Shown: positions 23,865 to 35,756, counted from the first letter of the stretch. The stretch: 64,000 nt of DNA from Argentina anserina (GCF_933775445.1 NC_065874.1:808501-872500), one strand, 5' to 3'. A program made the numbers and translations. Notes: generated by a model not told the origin, from the sequence alone.

Positions 23865-26023
23865 TTACCTAAGGGCATTGATGAATGCCATCAGTGACTC
23901 AACATCCCTCTTCTCTGATGGGTACTTAATTGGCCGAGAAGAGTGTTTTGGGAAGAAAAGTATTGTAGGGAAGCTTCCGAGTTGAAGTTCTTTCTGGGCA
24001 TACTCCTTTTGGTCACCATCTGCTCTGAACTTTCCTACCTTCACACCACTCCCTGCCAACTTGTTGGCCAACTCATCGTATGATGCTTCCATTGCCTGAC
24101 AAAATTGGCACCACGGTGCATAGAGTACTACAATCCATGGTTCTTGCCGGTTCTCAAGATTTGCCAAATTCTCTATTCCATGCCGGCTCAAGGTGACCAA
24201 ATTCTGGGAAATGAAAATGTCAGCTGTGGCAGTTCCGTTGGGATTGGCAGCTCCATTTCCGTTTCCATTTGCTTCACCCTCTCCCTGTTTGAGATTACCT
24301 TTGTGAAGACCACACTCCTTTGCCTTCGCATCCTCCCACCACCACCTTCCTTCTCTCTCATGTTGTCCTGGTAGGACTGACCTTGTGCATGGCTCACAAC
24401 CAATTGAAATGTATCCCTGGGAGTGCAGTGAATTCACAGGCACATTCATGGCACGAAGGAAGTTCCACACATCACCACCCTCCACATTAGCGACTGGATT
24501 CCACTTCACCAGGCTGCCAGCCCCACCATCCAAACCCTCAAAAACAGGGTCAACCTGGACAACAGGAACTTCAGACCTGGTACCTGGAGATTGATCTTTC
24601 CTTTGGCCAGTGATCCAGGCACGCAGGCCCTTAAGGGCTCTCCGAAGTGGTCTCACCTTCCTCACACGGCAGCATTCCTGGTGTCCATCCTCATAGAAAG
24701 AGAACAGGCCCTTGCTCCTTACCAGTGCCTGAACTTCAACGGAATCTGGAAACATGTATTCAATGTGAATACCATAGTGCTTCTCCACCGTGTCAAAGAA
24801 CTGATATGTTTCCGGGTTCAGCCTCCCAGTATCCAAACTGAACACCCTGTAGGGTCTCCCAGTTAAATGGGCATACTCAATCAAGGCAACATCCTCAGCG
24901 CCACTGCATAAACAGATATCTTTGTTATTAACAGAAATGAAATGGCTACTATATACAAATTACTACTCACATTCCCAAGTATTGACTCATTTAGCTCAGG
25001 TCAACATAAAAACCTACATACAACATTTCTTAAATGATATACTAGGAAATGGCAAACAAATCCCAGGCACAACTAGAATCTAGCTCAAATTTTTTAAGTA
25101 TCAAGGGTCACATATATCATTATACAATCAGCTAAAGCGCCAGCTTTTATCAACAATCCAACATCATTGTAGACAATGTATGCACAAACATATTGAACTT
25201 TCACAAGAAATTATTAGGCAAGTCTCAGTGACCATATTATTATTTCAAAACAATTGCCCCATTCAATAACGATTACTTTAGTAATTAATCAATCTAAATA
25301 TTAGTCATGCTAGTGGGACTACTGCAATCACACTCCCCTACATTAAGCCCTACAAGCATGTCCTGAGCTCAAAAATCAATCCCAAATTTCAAACACACAT
25401 CAACACAGCTTATCTCACATTTCACCACCAATTTCACTAATTCTCATTGCAAAAACAAGACAGTACAATTAAAAAAGGCCGAAACGATTTCGATCAATGA
25501 ACTACCTGAAGGCAATAGCAATGTCGTTGCCGAATTTCTCAAGCGCCTTGTCCATGATCTGAAGAGGCGAAGCACTCTCGAGCTCCTTGGCCAATTGCTC
25601 ATAGTTCTCCACCTCCACTTTCTCAACCTCCTCTGCAGAAATTTCAACCTCATCAGTCAAAAACCCCACACAACTAACCCCCAAAATCCACAACAGTAAC
25701 AAAAATTCACCGACGGAATATTTACCAGGCGCAACAATCGTCGCCGCGAGCGGCACAATCGAATCGCTCCGCTTCGGCTGAGCGTTCAGAGCCTTCACGG
25801 AGCTCAACCTCTGCGATGCATACGTCGCCGCCTGGCTCGGCACGCGGAACGAGCCTAATTGCGGAGCTGCAAAGCCCTAAATCGGTCAATTTCCGACTCA
25901 AATTTCTCAAATTGTATCGAATAATTGAAATTAGTAATGAACAGCTGTACCTTTGAGGTCGGAGGAGAAGGACCGGGCGGAGATTGCGGTGGAAGACGAA
26001 GAAGACGTAACAGCTAGAGCCAT
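23865..26023 (-). CDS. APR: 5'-adenylylsulfate (APS) reductase, plastid
   Basis: Four exons (25951-26023, 25726-25866, 25506-25632, 23865-24903) give 459 residues. The N-terminus is a Ser/Ala-rich transit peptide ([20 protein letters not shown]). The reductase domain (about 90-330) carries the paired cysteines of the 4Fe-4S cluster (Cys191-Cys192 in ECCRVRK; Cys283 and Cys286 in GCEPCTRS) and the catalytic Cys311 in [10 protein letters not shown] Gly/Asn-rich linker leads to a thioredoxin-fold domain (about 345-459) with the redox pair Cys379/Cys382 ([12 protein letters not shown]), which lets the enzyme use glutathione. It reduces APS to sulfite in plastids, the main control step of sulfate assimilation, usually induced by sulfur shortage or oxidative stress. 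No residue appears to be missing. Confidence 0.97.
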
Positions 26024-26140
26024 TTTTATGGAGAAATCCGAAGCAAATTGAAGGGTTTGTGTTGCCTCAGGTGAATTGAGGTGACTGAATTTGCAGAATC
26101 TAAACGAATGAATTGGTTTTTGAGAAGGAGGTGTGTAATT

Positions 26141-26151
26141 GTTTATATAAA
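26141..26151 (-). promoter_or_regulatory. TATA box of APS reductase
   Basis: TTTATATAAAC on the minus strand, about 120 nt before the ATG at 26023; a start of transcription near 26115 would be expected. G-box-like CACGTGA (about 26291) and ACGTGG lie farther upstream. Confidence 0.5.
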
Positions 26152-26159
26152 GGGTGAGA

Positions 26160-27900
26160 TTAAAGAGGCGGCCTTCTAGGTACATTGAACCTGGACGTTA
26201 TTTCGTACCCGCCAAAAACCGAAATAGTAGTTTCATTTTACGTGGCCTGCGGTTACTGGTGGACTATATCAGCTTTGTCATCGCTTTCGTCACGTGATGG
26301 CCTGGGCCCCGTGCGACGTGGATTTCCGGGAGGTTGATACGTACTCGATTACGCCGAGCTCTTTCTCGGTTAATACCTTACGGAAAATTTTATATTGCAG
26401 CGCTGCATGCGTGCAGTGTTTATAATCCACCGTTCATATACCTCACATACCTCACATGCATTTTAAGACACTCTTTATTCAACGTCTGATTCGGTATGTA
26501 TGGTATTCAGCGCTGCACCATAGACGAATTCATACTATAACTAGTCTTTTTCAGAGCAAGAAAATAAGAATTTCTGATCAGACATTATAGTTGATCTTTC
26601 ATGTTAATAGTGATCGGCATTTAACCTAATGATTGGTCGTCGGGCAATGCCTCTTGATTTTTCGTTTCCTTTTTGTTGCCGAGTACGTAGCAAGTTTTTT
26701 TGTATCTTATGGATGTGTGAAATAAAATCGTACATGATGAAAGATAATGAAAATGAATTATTTGTGTAGATAGAAATAACATATAAGGCTTATGTGGGGT
26801 AAAACATTTTTGTTTTATTGGATTTTTGATATTGGAAATAATAAGAGCATATAATATGCGTGGTGCAGGTATATTCTTCTATACTAGTGGGTGGAATAAT
26901 CTCTCTAGGAAATTCGAGTTCCGTTGTGGAAATATATTGCCATGTCACTATTACATTGTGATTGATACTCACCCAATTGGATCGGAAAATTTGCTCTTCT
27001 TTTTCTACAGTTTTGAATTGACTAATTCTAGTTGAATTATTATTGAGCTATAACCTAAGTACGTATATATGATCCTAATTATGACTTATGAGCATGCATG
27101 ATATTGCACTACGTTTTCTGAGAAACGAAGATCAATCATCTTATTGGTAACTTTGAAAGGCCACATCGTACGTATTGATCATGCATTAGCATTCAGAAAT
27201 AAATTTATGTATCCTTGACAATAGTTATATATGGTGCAATGATTCCATCTAATATTACACTAACTGACACATAAGGACGGTTGCAATATTGATATAAACA
27301 GATGGTGGCATTTCTTTTATACCAAGTGGGTATGTTGTATATATATATATATATAACACGTACTCAAAGCAAATGAAAGCAGCCGGAGTGCGATACATAA
27401 ATAGTTGATAAAAACAATCAAAGAAGACAACTTTAAATCAAGTAATCATTAACAGGAAACAAAACTATATCTAAAATTATATTTGACATGTAAAATGGGA
27501 AGAAGGTTTTCAGAACCTTCAAACTTGAAATTACTTTTTGCATTTTATGCGGTGGGAATCAGATTATAAGCGGCGGTCGGCAGCCACACTCCTGTGAAGT
27601 CGACTCTTGGGGTTCTGGGAGGATGCATCTGCTTGCCACACGATGGATTTGTGTCTCTAATGATGACCTAATTAACAATGTGCCAAGATTGCCATCTTCC
27701 TATTTGCCTTAGTTGAGAGTCCATTGTCCACTTTCTATATATAATAACATCATATCCTGAGATGCAGATGCGAATAGAGGCTGGCTTTCTGTTTGTATTG
27801 CCTAGCTATCTATATCCGCAATTTGCTAGTAATTAGAGAGGCATCTAGAAAAAAAAAATTATATATATATATATAAGAAATCTCAGCAGCGAACATCCGG
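26160..27900. other. Gene-free interval upstream of APS reductase
   Basis: Contains the APS reductase promoter at its left side; the rest is AT-rich with no gene. TA microsatellites sit at about 27337-27354 and 27859-27876. Confidence 0.5.
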
Positions 27901-27904
27901 ACGG

Positions 27905-28216
27905 TTTTTCCATTTGGATTTATGCCGTTTTCTCTCGATCCGACGCTGGCGACACCGTTTCTTTTCACCGGAGTGACACCACGCCTTTCTAGACGCTGCT
28001 CTGATGAAGAAAAAGAAAGGAAAAAAAGATCAAAATCGGAGGTCCACCATGATCGGTGGTGAAGTTATGAGTGAGGTTGCTGCAAGACCTCCGATCTCGA
28101 TCTCTTTCGTCTTTTTCTTCATCGTAGTAGTGTCTAGAAATGTGTGATGTCACTCCGGCAAGAAGAAACGGTGTCACCGGCGTCGGATCCAAAACTGCTA
28201 AATCCAAAACTGCTTT
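27905..28216. repeat. Long imperfect inverted repeat (hairpin)
   Basis: The left arm (about 27905-28045) and right arm (about 28075-28216) are reverse complements with scattered mismatches. For example GATCCGACGCTGGCGACACC near 27937 pairs with GGTGTCACCGGCGTCGGATC ending near 28189, and GGAGTGACACCACG pairs with TGATGTCACTCC. A smaller nested hairpin (GGAGGTCCACC ... GACCTCC) fills the loop. It could be a foldback/MITE element or a young small-RNA hairpin locus. No known miRNA was recognised in the arms. Confidence 0.7.
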
Positions 28217-28270
28217 CAGTTTGGAGTTTGTGAGAATACAAAACATATATGGTCCTAAGCTTACAGATAT

Positions 28271-28472
28271 AAGAGTTCTTCCTTCTCTGAAAATGATGTC
28301 CCTGAAAAGTGTCTAATTGAACTGCCCCTTAACTCGGGAGTGCCCTTCTATTGAATGTTTGTCATTAAATTAATGTAAGAGTTCTTCCTTCTCTGAAAAT
28401 CATGTCCCTGAAAGTGTCTAATTCAACAGCCAGGGTCTTCTAGCCTTAACTCGGGAGTGCCCTGTGGTGATT
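28271..28472 (+). repeat. Two-copy tandem duplication (about 105 bp period)
   Basis: AAGAGTTCTTCCTTCTCTGA, TGTCCCTGAAA and CTTAACTCGGGAGTGCCC occur in the same order at 28271-28345 and again at 28377-28472, with a short insertion in the second copy. Confidence 0.75.
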
Positions 28473-28805
28473 TTGCTATGTTTATATGTGTGGATTATTA
28501 GTTCTTATTTTTGTTGTGGGAAATGCTCAATGTCCTCTTCATTTGTTTGATTTGTAAGCATTGTTTTACCTATGTACTGTTATAATCTTAAATTGCCATG
28601 TCCCCCTTGTGCGGGTTTAGCCATGTCTGTGAAAATCAACAAACTTGAAATAACAATAGATACAGAAGTAACCCTGACTAAAATTGTCATTCAGCTTATT
28701 GGGGCTTACAAACACGGATGAGAAGAAAGGTGATGCCCAGCCAACTTATTCCCATAAACTGTGTTCCTCACCTTCTTCCAATCTCCCAGACATGCTATGA
28801 GCCTC

Positions 28806-28931
28806 TAAAAACCTTCGAGGGTATTATAAAATCAAAATGGTGGTGTTAAATGTACCAAGCAAATCTCTAAAACCTTTAAAGGTAGTATGAATATAAAAGG
28901 ATGGTATTAAATGTACCATGCAAATCTCTAA
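28806..28931 (+). repeat. Two-copy tandem duplication (63 bp period)
   Basis: The unit ending GTTAAATGTACCAAGCAAAT (28806-28868) is repeated with changes at 28869-28931 (ATTAAATGTACCATGCAAAT). Confidence 0.7.
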
Positions 28932-29458
28932 GTAAAATCAGCAAAATTTCAACTCCCAGCCTCTTTTCTTGCAATGAGTCCTTTCATATAAATCAGGCAA
29001 ATTGGGTCCGAACTAGATGGGAAGTAGGGATGAGAAGTCCATCCAATATATGTCTATCGGCTTACTACTTCTTAGATAAAAAAATAATGACGATATGAAG
29101 TTGGACGGTGAGAACGTATAGATCTTTTAGTAAAAGTATGAAGTTGAACGGGATGTGTTACATGAGGATTTATGTTCTACTTCTGATGTAGCTCGAGCTA
29201 TTACTGATTTGCCGATATTGGCCATGCAAAATTCTATTGGTAATGCTTATAATAATATGCCAGGCAGCTAGCGAGAGTACGAGACTGCGAGACTATAGGC
29301 ACTATGCTTTGAAATTTGAAAACAACAAAAAAACGATCAAGATTAGTTTCCTTTTACCATATGCCATACCACCACCGGAATAATTATCAGTTCTCGATAC
29401 TAAAGGAAATAACAAGAAATTAATTAGGATTTTACGGGAAGCTATCTATATAGTTACT
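28932..29458. other. Gene-free spacer
   Basis: AT-rich DNA 3' of the F-box gene; nothing recognised. Confidence 0.5.
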
Positions 29459-30586
29459 TCAGCCTGTCAACAACTCTATCATACACAGGCTGCGGAAAGT
29501 TTTCGGCCACTCTGTAGGCTTAAGCAACTCACCGTAATTTCTTAAAGAAATCAAGCTTGCTGTACAATTAAAAATATAATTCGATTTTTCGAGTACTTCT
29601 CGACGCTTTCTTGTGCCACTTTTTAAATCATAAAACGTCAGACCATAACAAGTACGTTGATAATAAGGAGACAGTTCTTCATGAGCTAAAACTATGCCAT
29701 GCTCCCAAGCGCCACACCCAAATGAACGTATGCAGTAACGGGGGAGGTCTATGGTGTAATCTTTTGTCCACATTTTTTCTCTGTAGTTTCTCAATATCCA
29801 TATTTCTACTTTCGTTTCGTTAGAAATATAATTGATGAGGTTGATAGATCCTCTCCGATTAACAAGGCAACTCGGACTAACATTGGAGGGAAATTCCGGA
29901 TGAGGAGTCCATCCAAACTCCTCCTTCTCAACATCAAAACAAAGAATCCAGTTTTGTTTCATTCCACAAGAACAGTGCTTGTGATCGACCAACCAATGCA
30001 TGCTTCCATGGTAATATAAACACAAGCCTTTTGTATCACGGCAAGGAGGAGCAGAGGGTATTCTTCGCCACGAGTTTGTGCCAAGTATTTGCACGCGTGC
30101 CACCACTTGAGAGCTGCTGTCTGAATCAACTACCCAATCAAGAGAATGAACACGAAGAAGCTTGTGGCTGCCAGTGATAGCATCAAATCCCATACCACAG
30201 AAACCTAGATACTCCCCCGGCAGATATTCTATGGGTATACTTAGAAGTTCTGACCTCATAGGATCATATAAAAACAATTTCGATGGCCGCCTGTGGTAGT
30301 GTGAAATCAAAATACCAAGCAAACCGGAATAAACAAATTGTAGCTCGTCGCTGTACTTAGGACTACCAAGAGCCCTAACTTGAGGCGTCTCTTGATTGTG
30401 TATTTGTCTACGTGTATGCTGGGTAACGAGCTCTAGGGAGTTGATTAGGTCCCGTAAGGTCCTGGAGACACATCGGAACTGTAATTGTAATGTAGCGGGC
30501 AGTCTCGAGAAGATGTGGATGAGGACTTCAACAGGCAGGTCCATTAACTGTGTTAGATTGCTACCCTGGCTCGAGATAATCGGCAT
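29459..30586 (-). CDS. F-box protein with F-box-associated (FBA) domain
   Basis: A single exon of 375 residues starting at a true ATG. Residues about 14-55 form an F-box (MDLPVEVLIHIFSRLPATL, LQFRCVSRTLRDLI). The rest matches the F-box-associated interaction domain pattern: LFLYDPMRSELLSIP, GFGFD-like FCGMGFDAITGSHKLLRV, SWRRIPSAPP, ILCFDVEKEEFGW and VEIWILRNY. Such proteins are substrate receptors of SCF ubiquitin ligases, binding SKP1/ASK through the F-box and targets through the FBA domain. The family is very large and fast evolving in plants, so the target cannot be guessed. The frame is intact, with no sign of decay. Confidence 0.92.
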   Translation of the reverse strand: MPIISSQGSNLTQLMDLPVEVLIHIFSRLPATLQLQFRCVSRTLRDLINSLELVTQHTRRQIHNQETPQVRALGSPKYSDELQFVYSGLLGILISHYHRRPSKLFLYDPMRSELLSIPIEYLPGEYLGFCGMGFDAITGSHKLLRVHSLDWVVDSDSSSQVVARVQILGTNSWRRIPSAPPCRDTKGLCLYYHGSMHWLVDHKHCSCGMKQNWILCFDVEKEEFGWTPHPEFPSNVSPSCLVNRRGSINLINYISNETKVEIWILRNYREKMWTKDYTIDLPRYCIRSFGCGAWEHGIVLAHEELSPYYQRTCYGLTFYDLKSGTRKRREVLEKSNYIFNCTASLISLRNYGELLKPTEWPKTFRSLCMIELLTG

Positions 30587-31100
30587 CTTCCTTACTACAG
30601 CAGCTATAGCTAGTCTTTGGGAATAACTTATATCAGAGTACTGTGAATTGAGAGAAAATTAAAGTTGGGTGTGGGTTGTGCTAGTATTTATGTAAATAAT
30701 TTGGGCAGATAATCATTATAGATTGGGAATATATACAATTGAGTATCTTGAATAACAAGATTCGTATTAGTGGGATCAAACTCTTTGATTGGTAAATTAA
30801 GCCTAAAGTCTAACCAAAATCACTCTCTGATTCGTGGAGAGTTCGAATTACCATATTTAGCTCCTTAGTACATTCCTTGAAACCCACGCAATATAGAAGT
30901 TATGGTAAGTATCCACCGCACAATAATAACTACTAAATCTATTTGAAGTTATGCATGCAATCTGTTTCTTGATTCCCAAGTCATTATCAGCGGTGATGCG
31001 ATCATCAAACGTAATCAACGGCCAAGATTGCATCAGTCGTAATCAATCGCCAATCGCATGACAAACCTAACCTAGTGCTAGTATATATCTTTCTCAATGT
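30587..31100. other. Intergenic region between F-box (-) and P2 (+) genes
   Basis: A divergent spacer holding the F-box promoter on the left and the P2 promoter on the right. No other gene is seen. Confidence 0.5.
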
Positions 31101-31160
31101 CTATATAAGCAGCCATCCCCTTGCGAATTGCGCAGTCATCTTGCCCTAAAACCCTAATAC
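31101..31160 (+). promoter_or_regulatory. Core promoter of the first P2 gene: TATA and telo-box
   Basis: CTATATAAGC at 31101 is a good TATA box, and AAAACCCTAATA at about 31147 matches the telo-box common in plant ribosomal protein and translation genes. Both lie within 90 nt of the ATG at 31191. Confidence 0.6.
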
Positions 31161-31190
31161 CGCTGTTTGAGCTCGTCGTCATTGAAAGAG

Positions 31191-31970
31191 ATGAAGGTGG
31201 TTGCTGCTTATATGCTCGCCGTTATGGGCGGCAACGCCAGTCCCTCTGCCGATGATGTTAAGAAAATTCTCGGATCAGGTACTTTGTTTAATAGTCTTAT
31301 ACCTTTGCTTTGTTTTGATACGATTGTGTACATTTTTATTTTCCTCAATTTGTGTAAGTTTCTGCGGATCAGTATCAGCAGCCATTCACCCTCAATTTGT
31401 TTTTTGTCAAATCATTCAAACTAGGTTTGTGTTTCATAAACTGTAATTAGGGTTGTGTTCGATAAACTAGGTTTGAGCTTTTGCATGATTCTTCATTGAC
31501 ATGTTATCTCCGTATGTATTCCATAGCTATACAAGTCTTGTCGTACGTTGTTCATTTGCTAGTTGAATTAGTAACTATAGCCTCCATAGGCTTGAGTATC
31601 AAGAACCTGATGGAATTTGTTTGCAGTTGGAGCTGAAGCCGATGATATTAAGATTGAGTTGCTCTTGTCCCAACTCAAAGGAAAGGATATCACCGAGCTA
31701 GTTGCTTCCGGAAGAGAGAAATTGGCATCTGTGCCTACAGGCGGTTCAGCTGCCGTTGCAGCACCCGCCGCAGGTACTACCGCTGCAGCCCCTAGCCCTG
31801 CTGAGGAGAAGAAGGAAGAGAAGGTTGAAGAAGAGGAGGAGGAAGATGATGTAAGTTTTAATTTGCTTCTCGGTTGTTAGACTTGCGTACTGAATTGTTC
31901 TGCATAAACCTAATCGTTTTTTTCCCTTTTTGTGCAGTTTATTGATAATCTCTTCGGCAAAGACGACTAG
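31191..31970 (+). CDS. RPP2: 60S acidic ribosomal protein P2, divergent C-terminal tail
   Basis: Three exons (31191-31278, 31627-31850, 31938-31970) give 114 residues. The N-terminal dimerisation domain is typical ([40 protein letters not shown]), followed by an Ala/Pro hinge and an acidic Glu/Asp run. P2 pairs with P1 on the ribosomal stalk and helps recruit and activate elongation factor GTPases. The last exon is unusual: it encodes FIDNLFGKDD where P-stalk proteins normally end in a near-invariant SDDDMGFxLFD-type tail, as the neighbour at 32607 does. Splice signals around the last exon look normal, so this appears to be a true sequence difference. The gene may be expressed but altered in factor binding, or be losing function. 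Confidence 0.9.
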
Positions 31971-32450
31971 AATCACATATGGTGTTGCTGACTCTTGAGT
32001 ACCAGACCAAAACTCGTCAATGGATGTATTGCCATTGATGAGGTTCCTATCTTGTTATTGCATTTTAAGATATCTATTTAATTTTAAGATTGTTCATTCA
32101 GATGTGAAAGTGTTGTAAGACTTTGGTAATATTTAGTTTTCAGAGTATTGAACTTTTGAGTTATAGTTCCAGTTCACTGTTATATCTTGAAAATCTTTAT
32201 CTAATCTCTTAGTACTTGTATTCTTTTGCTCTAATCGTTGATTTTGCACCTGTTACATAAGCGTTAAGAAACTATTTTCTCTGGATTAATTAAATTAAAT
32301 TTATATCCGTAAAGATTGAAATCATTTATGAATCATTAAAATACTAAAAAAATTATTATATGTAATCAGTATACTAAATCTCAGCCGAAAATAGATGCGC
32401 AAAAATATCTGTTATTGCTACACCTGGCTATATACTCAACTTTTCTCTCT
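31971..32450. other. Spacer between tandem P2 genes
   Basis: AT-rich 3' UTR and intergenic sequence of the first P2 gene; no other feature seen. Confidence 0.5.
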
Positions 32451-32453
32451 TTC

Positions 32454-32545
32454 GGCCCAAATGAAGGCCCAAATTGGAAAAGAGCGAAACCCTACGCAAA
32501 CCGTGCTATATATATAAGCTCAACATTTCGCTCGAAAACCCTAGG
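32454..32545 (+). promoter_or_regulatory. Promoter of the second P2 gene: two site II elements, TATA, telo-boxes
   Basis: GGCCCA occurs at 32454 and 32466, the site II (TCP-bound) element typical of plant ribosomal protein promoters. TATATATATAAG is at about 32507, and AAACCCTA at about 32487 and again at about 32536. The combination fits growth-linked expression. Confidence 0.65.
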
Positions 32546-32606
32546 GACAGTCTAAAAGCTCAAATCACCGCCGCGTCTGAGAGCCTTAGCTTTTGTGAGA
32601 GCAGAG

Positions 32607-33353
32607 ATGAAGGTTGTCGCCGCTTACTTGCTCGCTGTTTTGGGCGGCAACGCCAGCCCCTCCGCCAAGGACATCAAGTCCATTCTCTCCTCCGGTAACT
32701 TTCCGATCACAGTTTTCTTCATTTTCATTCAAAATCTGTATATTACTGTTCTCTCTTTAGAGTTTGATCGCTTCTGTTAGGTCTAATAGTTTATCTAGTA
32801 CTGTTTGTTTGATTCTATTTGGATTGGTTGATTCAGGAACGGAAATTTTGAGCTGATTAGATATCTGAATGGTAATTAGAATTAGAATTTAAGGCTGTGA
32901 AGAGTTGAATGAGATTGATGCAAACGGTTAGATTATAATTATGCGGTTAGGGATTGGCGTTGTTGATTGTGTTTATGTGGATTGTTTTGTGCAGTTGGAG
33001 CTGAGGCCGATAGCGACAGGATTGAGTTGCTATTGAAGGAGCTCAAGGGGAAGGATATTACCGAGATCATTGCGTCTGGGAGGGAGAAGTTGGCTTCCGT
33101 GCCCTCTGGTGGCGGCGGAGTGGCTGCGGCTGCCCCGGCAGCTGCTGGTGGTGCTGCGGCGCCTGCTGCTGCTGAGCAGAAGGAGGAGAAGGTTGAAGAG
33201 AAGGAAGAGTCTGATGATGTAAGTGCTCGAGTTATTTCTCATTTTGGGAAGCTATATATTGTTTGCAGATTGTATCGTAGTCATACGCTTAAAGGAGGCT
33301 AACTACATTGTTGTTTATTTATGCAGGACATGGGCTTCAGCCTCTTCGACTAA
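32607..33353 (+). CDS. RPP2: 60S acidic ribosomal protein P2
   Basis: Three exons (32607-32694, 32995-33218, 33327-33353) give 112 residues, the normal P2 length. The first exon has the P2 hallmark [20 protein letters not shown]; the second has [20 protein letters not shown], an Ala/Gly-rich hinge and an acidic stretch; the short third exon completes the canonical tail [11 protein letters not shown]. Exons 1 and 2 have exactly the same lengths (88 and 224 nt) as in the upstream paralogue, so the two genes arose by tandem duplication. P2 is a stalk protein of the 60S ribosomal subunit and acts in the cytosol; its C-terminal serine is usually phosphorylated. Confidence 0.96.
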
Positions 33354-35720
33354 GAGATTTTTCAGTCAGTATGCTTGCATCAAGGCGAGTTTGATCTTTT
33401 AGGTAGAATGGATGTCATAATGTTTTCAGTTTGTAGTTTGATATGCTCACATTTTTCTATAATGTGATAGTGATGTTAAGACACTGTTGAGCAAAGTTTA
33501 TCTTTTTCATTTGATGGATGCTTATGGTTGTGTGAATTTTGTAGCTTATACTCTGCGTTTATAACTTCATGGTTTGCTTTGGTTCAATTAAATTTTGTAG
33601 ATTCTTTTATGCAATATTATCCCTTCTCCCTGTTGAATAAGATGTGTTATGTCTATGCTTTAGTTGAACTACATAGTTGCTACTGAGATTGATCAACTTT
33701 CTGGCTGTATGCTGGTTTATTGGCTTGGTGAGCAGGCTATGTCAAATGTTGTCAATGACTCATCTGGAATAGGTTTTAGTTCAGTAATTGGGTTCATGCA
33801 ATGCTTGGTGTGGGAATTCAACTAGTCATCATCACTCATGCTAATGGGTTTAGGGCATTAGGCTTTACAAATGTACTTCTCAACTTCTTTGCTTCAACTA
33901 GGCTTGGATTATAGATGATTGTGAATGCAAAAGTCGCTTCTTCTGGCAGGTGCAGGAAATTCACATTGTGAGTGGGGGAGGATGCTGGAACAGGTTCCAA
34001 ATCTTAACCTTAAGCTCAGAACTGTTTAATTATGGATCCCAAAGCATCTCGCAAAGCACCAGTCTAACGTGTTTGCTGTGTTCAATTCATCAGACCTTCG
34101 GTCTCGAACTCATTTCGTAGCATAAAATGCATACTTGAGCAGCTTTGGGAACTTTAACTATCCTACATTCCTACCATTTGGTTCTGAACCTCTTATGGAA
34201 GTGGAGGGTAAAGTACTGAAGTTTCTTCGCGCTCTTGCAAATACTAATAATCACATAACAGTATGCCATAGTATATCAAATTCATTTGTTTGAGTAGCCC
34301 CTGAATCTGTAAAGCATGTCTCAGGTTGTCTTTGCTCCTCTTTAGCAAAACTAAGGCATAGTTGAGTGTATGGAGCATGCAGATCCACTAGGAGAAACAC
34401 AGCGACAAAAAATTATACACATCAGGAATTAATAATCTTTTTCCTGGTAACAAACCTCAAGCTCTCTCTCCCCCTCCAGATTATGAGATTATCTTTCCAA
34501 GAAGCTAAACGCATCAGAAGTATAAAGCAGTTCACATCAAAGGTGAAATTCTTCTTTAAGGACAATTGGAAAATGTCTTGAATCGATAATTGTTTGTGGA
34601 AAACACAAAGTTCCAAATGAAAAACCATTTAGACTTTGATAGTCTCATACCTGACAAGCAACATGATCACTCATGGCATCGCACTCCAATGAGCCACCGC
34701 AGGTCCTTGGAGACTTTCACATTTTGGCTCTCCACCCTTCACAGACTTCCAGAGTACATAATCTGCAGGATTGAGATTTCTTGAATCCCATTCCTGTGGT
34801 AAATGTAAATTCTAGTTATATTTATAAGGTAAGAGACTATGAACATTGCTCTTTAATTTATCTGGTTTCATCATAATAGAAGATTTAACACTCCTACGAT
34901 GATTCCACTACCAAAAAGCGAAAGCATTCGATGTAAACAAAGGATTCGAAGTTCTTCCGATACATGCCAGAAGCTCAAACAAGGTGGTTCATTGCTCACC
35001 ACAATTTTTTCCTGCGCAAAGACCCCTTCAATCTTCATCGTCTTAAAAGCCATTCATATGCGGTCCTTCTGATGTTAGAACTTAGAACACAAGTTTACCA
35101 AATGATCATCACTTCCAATAGTTGTGATGACTTCCTTTGCTTTATCATATTGAAAATGAGTAGCACTCTTGTTCACGTTGATACCTACATGGCTACATCA
35201 AATCATGATGCCATCTTAAATCAAAACGCATTACATTTTATTTCGTTTTAAGATATGAATTAAACAGGCAAATATAGGAAACTACTGAGTTTGTAATCAA
35301 ATTTACATCGGAAACTAATCTTAGCCTTAAGTTTTACGGTTTTACCATTCATCATCACCGAGCAAACATTAACTTCTTCATTTTTATTTTTTAGTAAGAG
35401 AATCAAATTTTGACCACACCTTACTTATGGGGCCAAATAGAGCGTGAATATTGTAACAAAAAAAAATAGAGCGTGAATATTGCAGCATAATGTATAGTGC
35501 CGCAAATAAGGTCAAGAACAAAACACGTGGTACTAAATTATCAAAAATCCACTATCTCCCTATGATGTGGCTCATTTCTTCTCCCGCCACGTTGCACCTG
35601 GAATGTCCGTTGAAGACATACGGAGACAACCGACGGTCAAATAATGGCGCGGTTCACTCCGTTTATATCCGCACTGCTAAAACCACCCACCAATTCAATG
35701 CCCCAATCTCACAGACACCT
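33354..35720. other. Gene-free interval of about 2.4 kb
   Basis: The 3' UTR of the P2 gene, then AT-rich DNA with no supported coding exon on either strand. The short motif AAAATAGAGCGTGAATATTG appears twice (about 35436-35485) around an A run. Nothing else recognised. Confidence 0.5.
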
Positions 35721-35756
35721 CTGATTGGTCAGTTTCCCCATCCACCTATAAATACA
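35721..35756 (+). promoter_or_regulatory. CCAAT-type and TATA elements of glyoxalase I
   Basis: CTGATTGGTC (inverted CCAAT) at 35721 and CTATAAATAC at about 35747, with the ATG at 35815. Spacing is normal for a plant core promoter. Confidence 0.6.
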
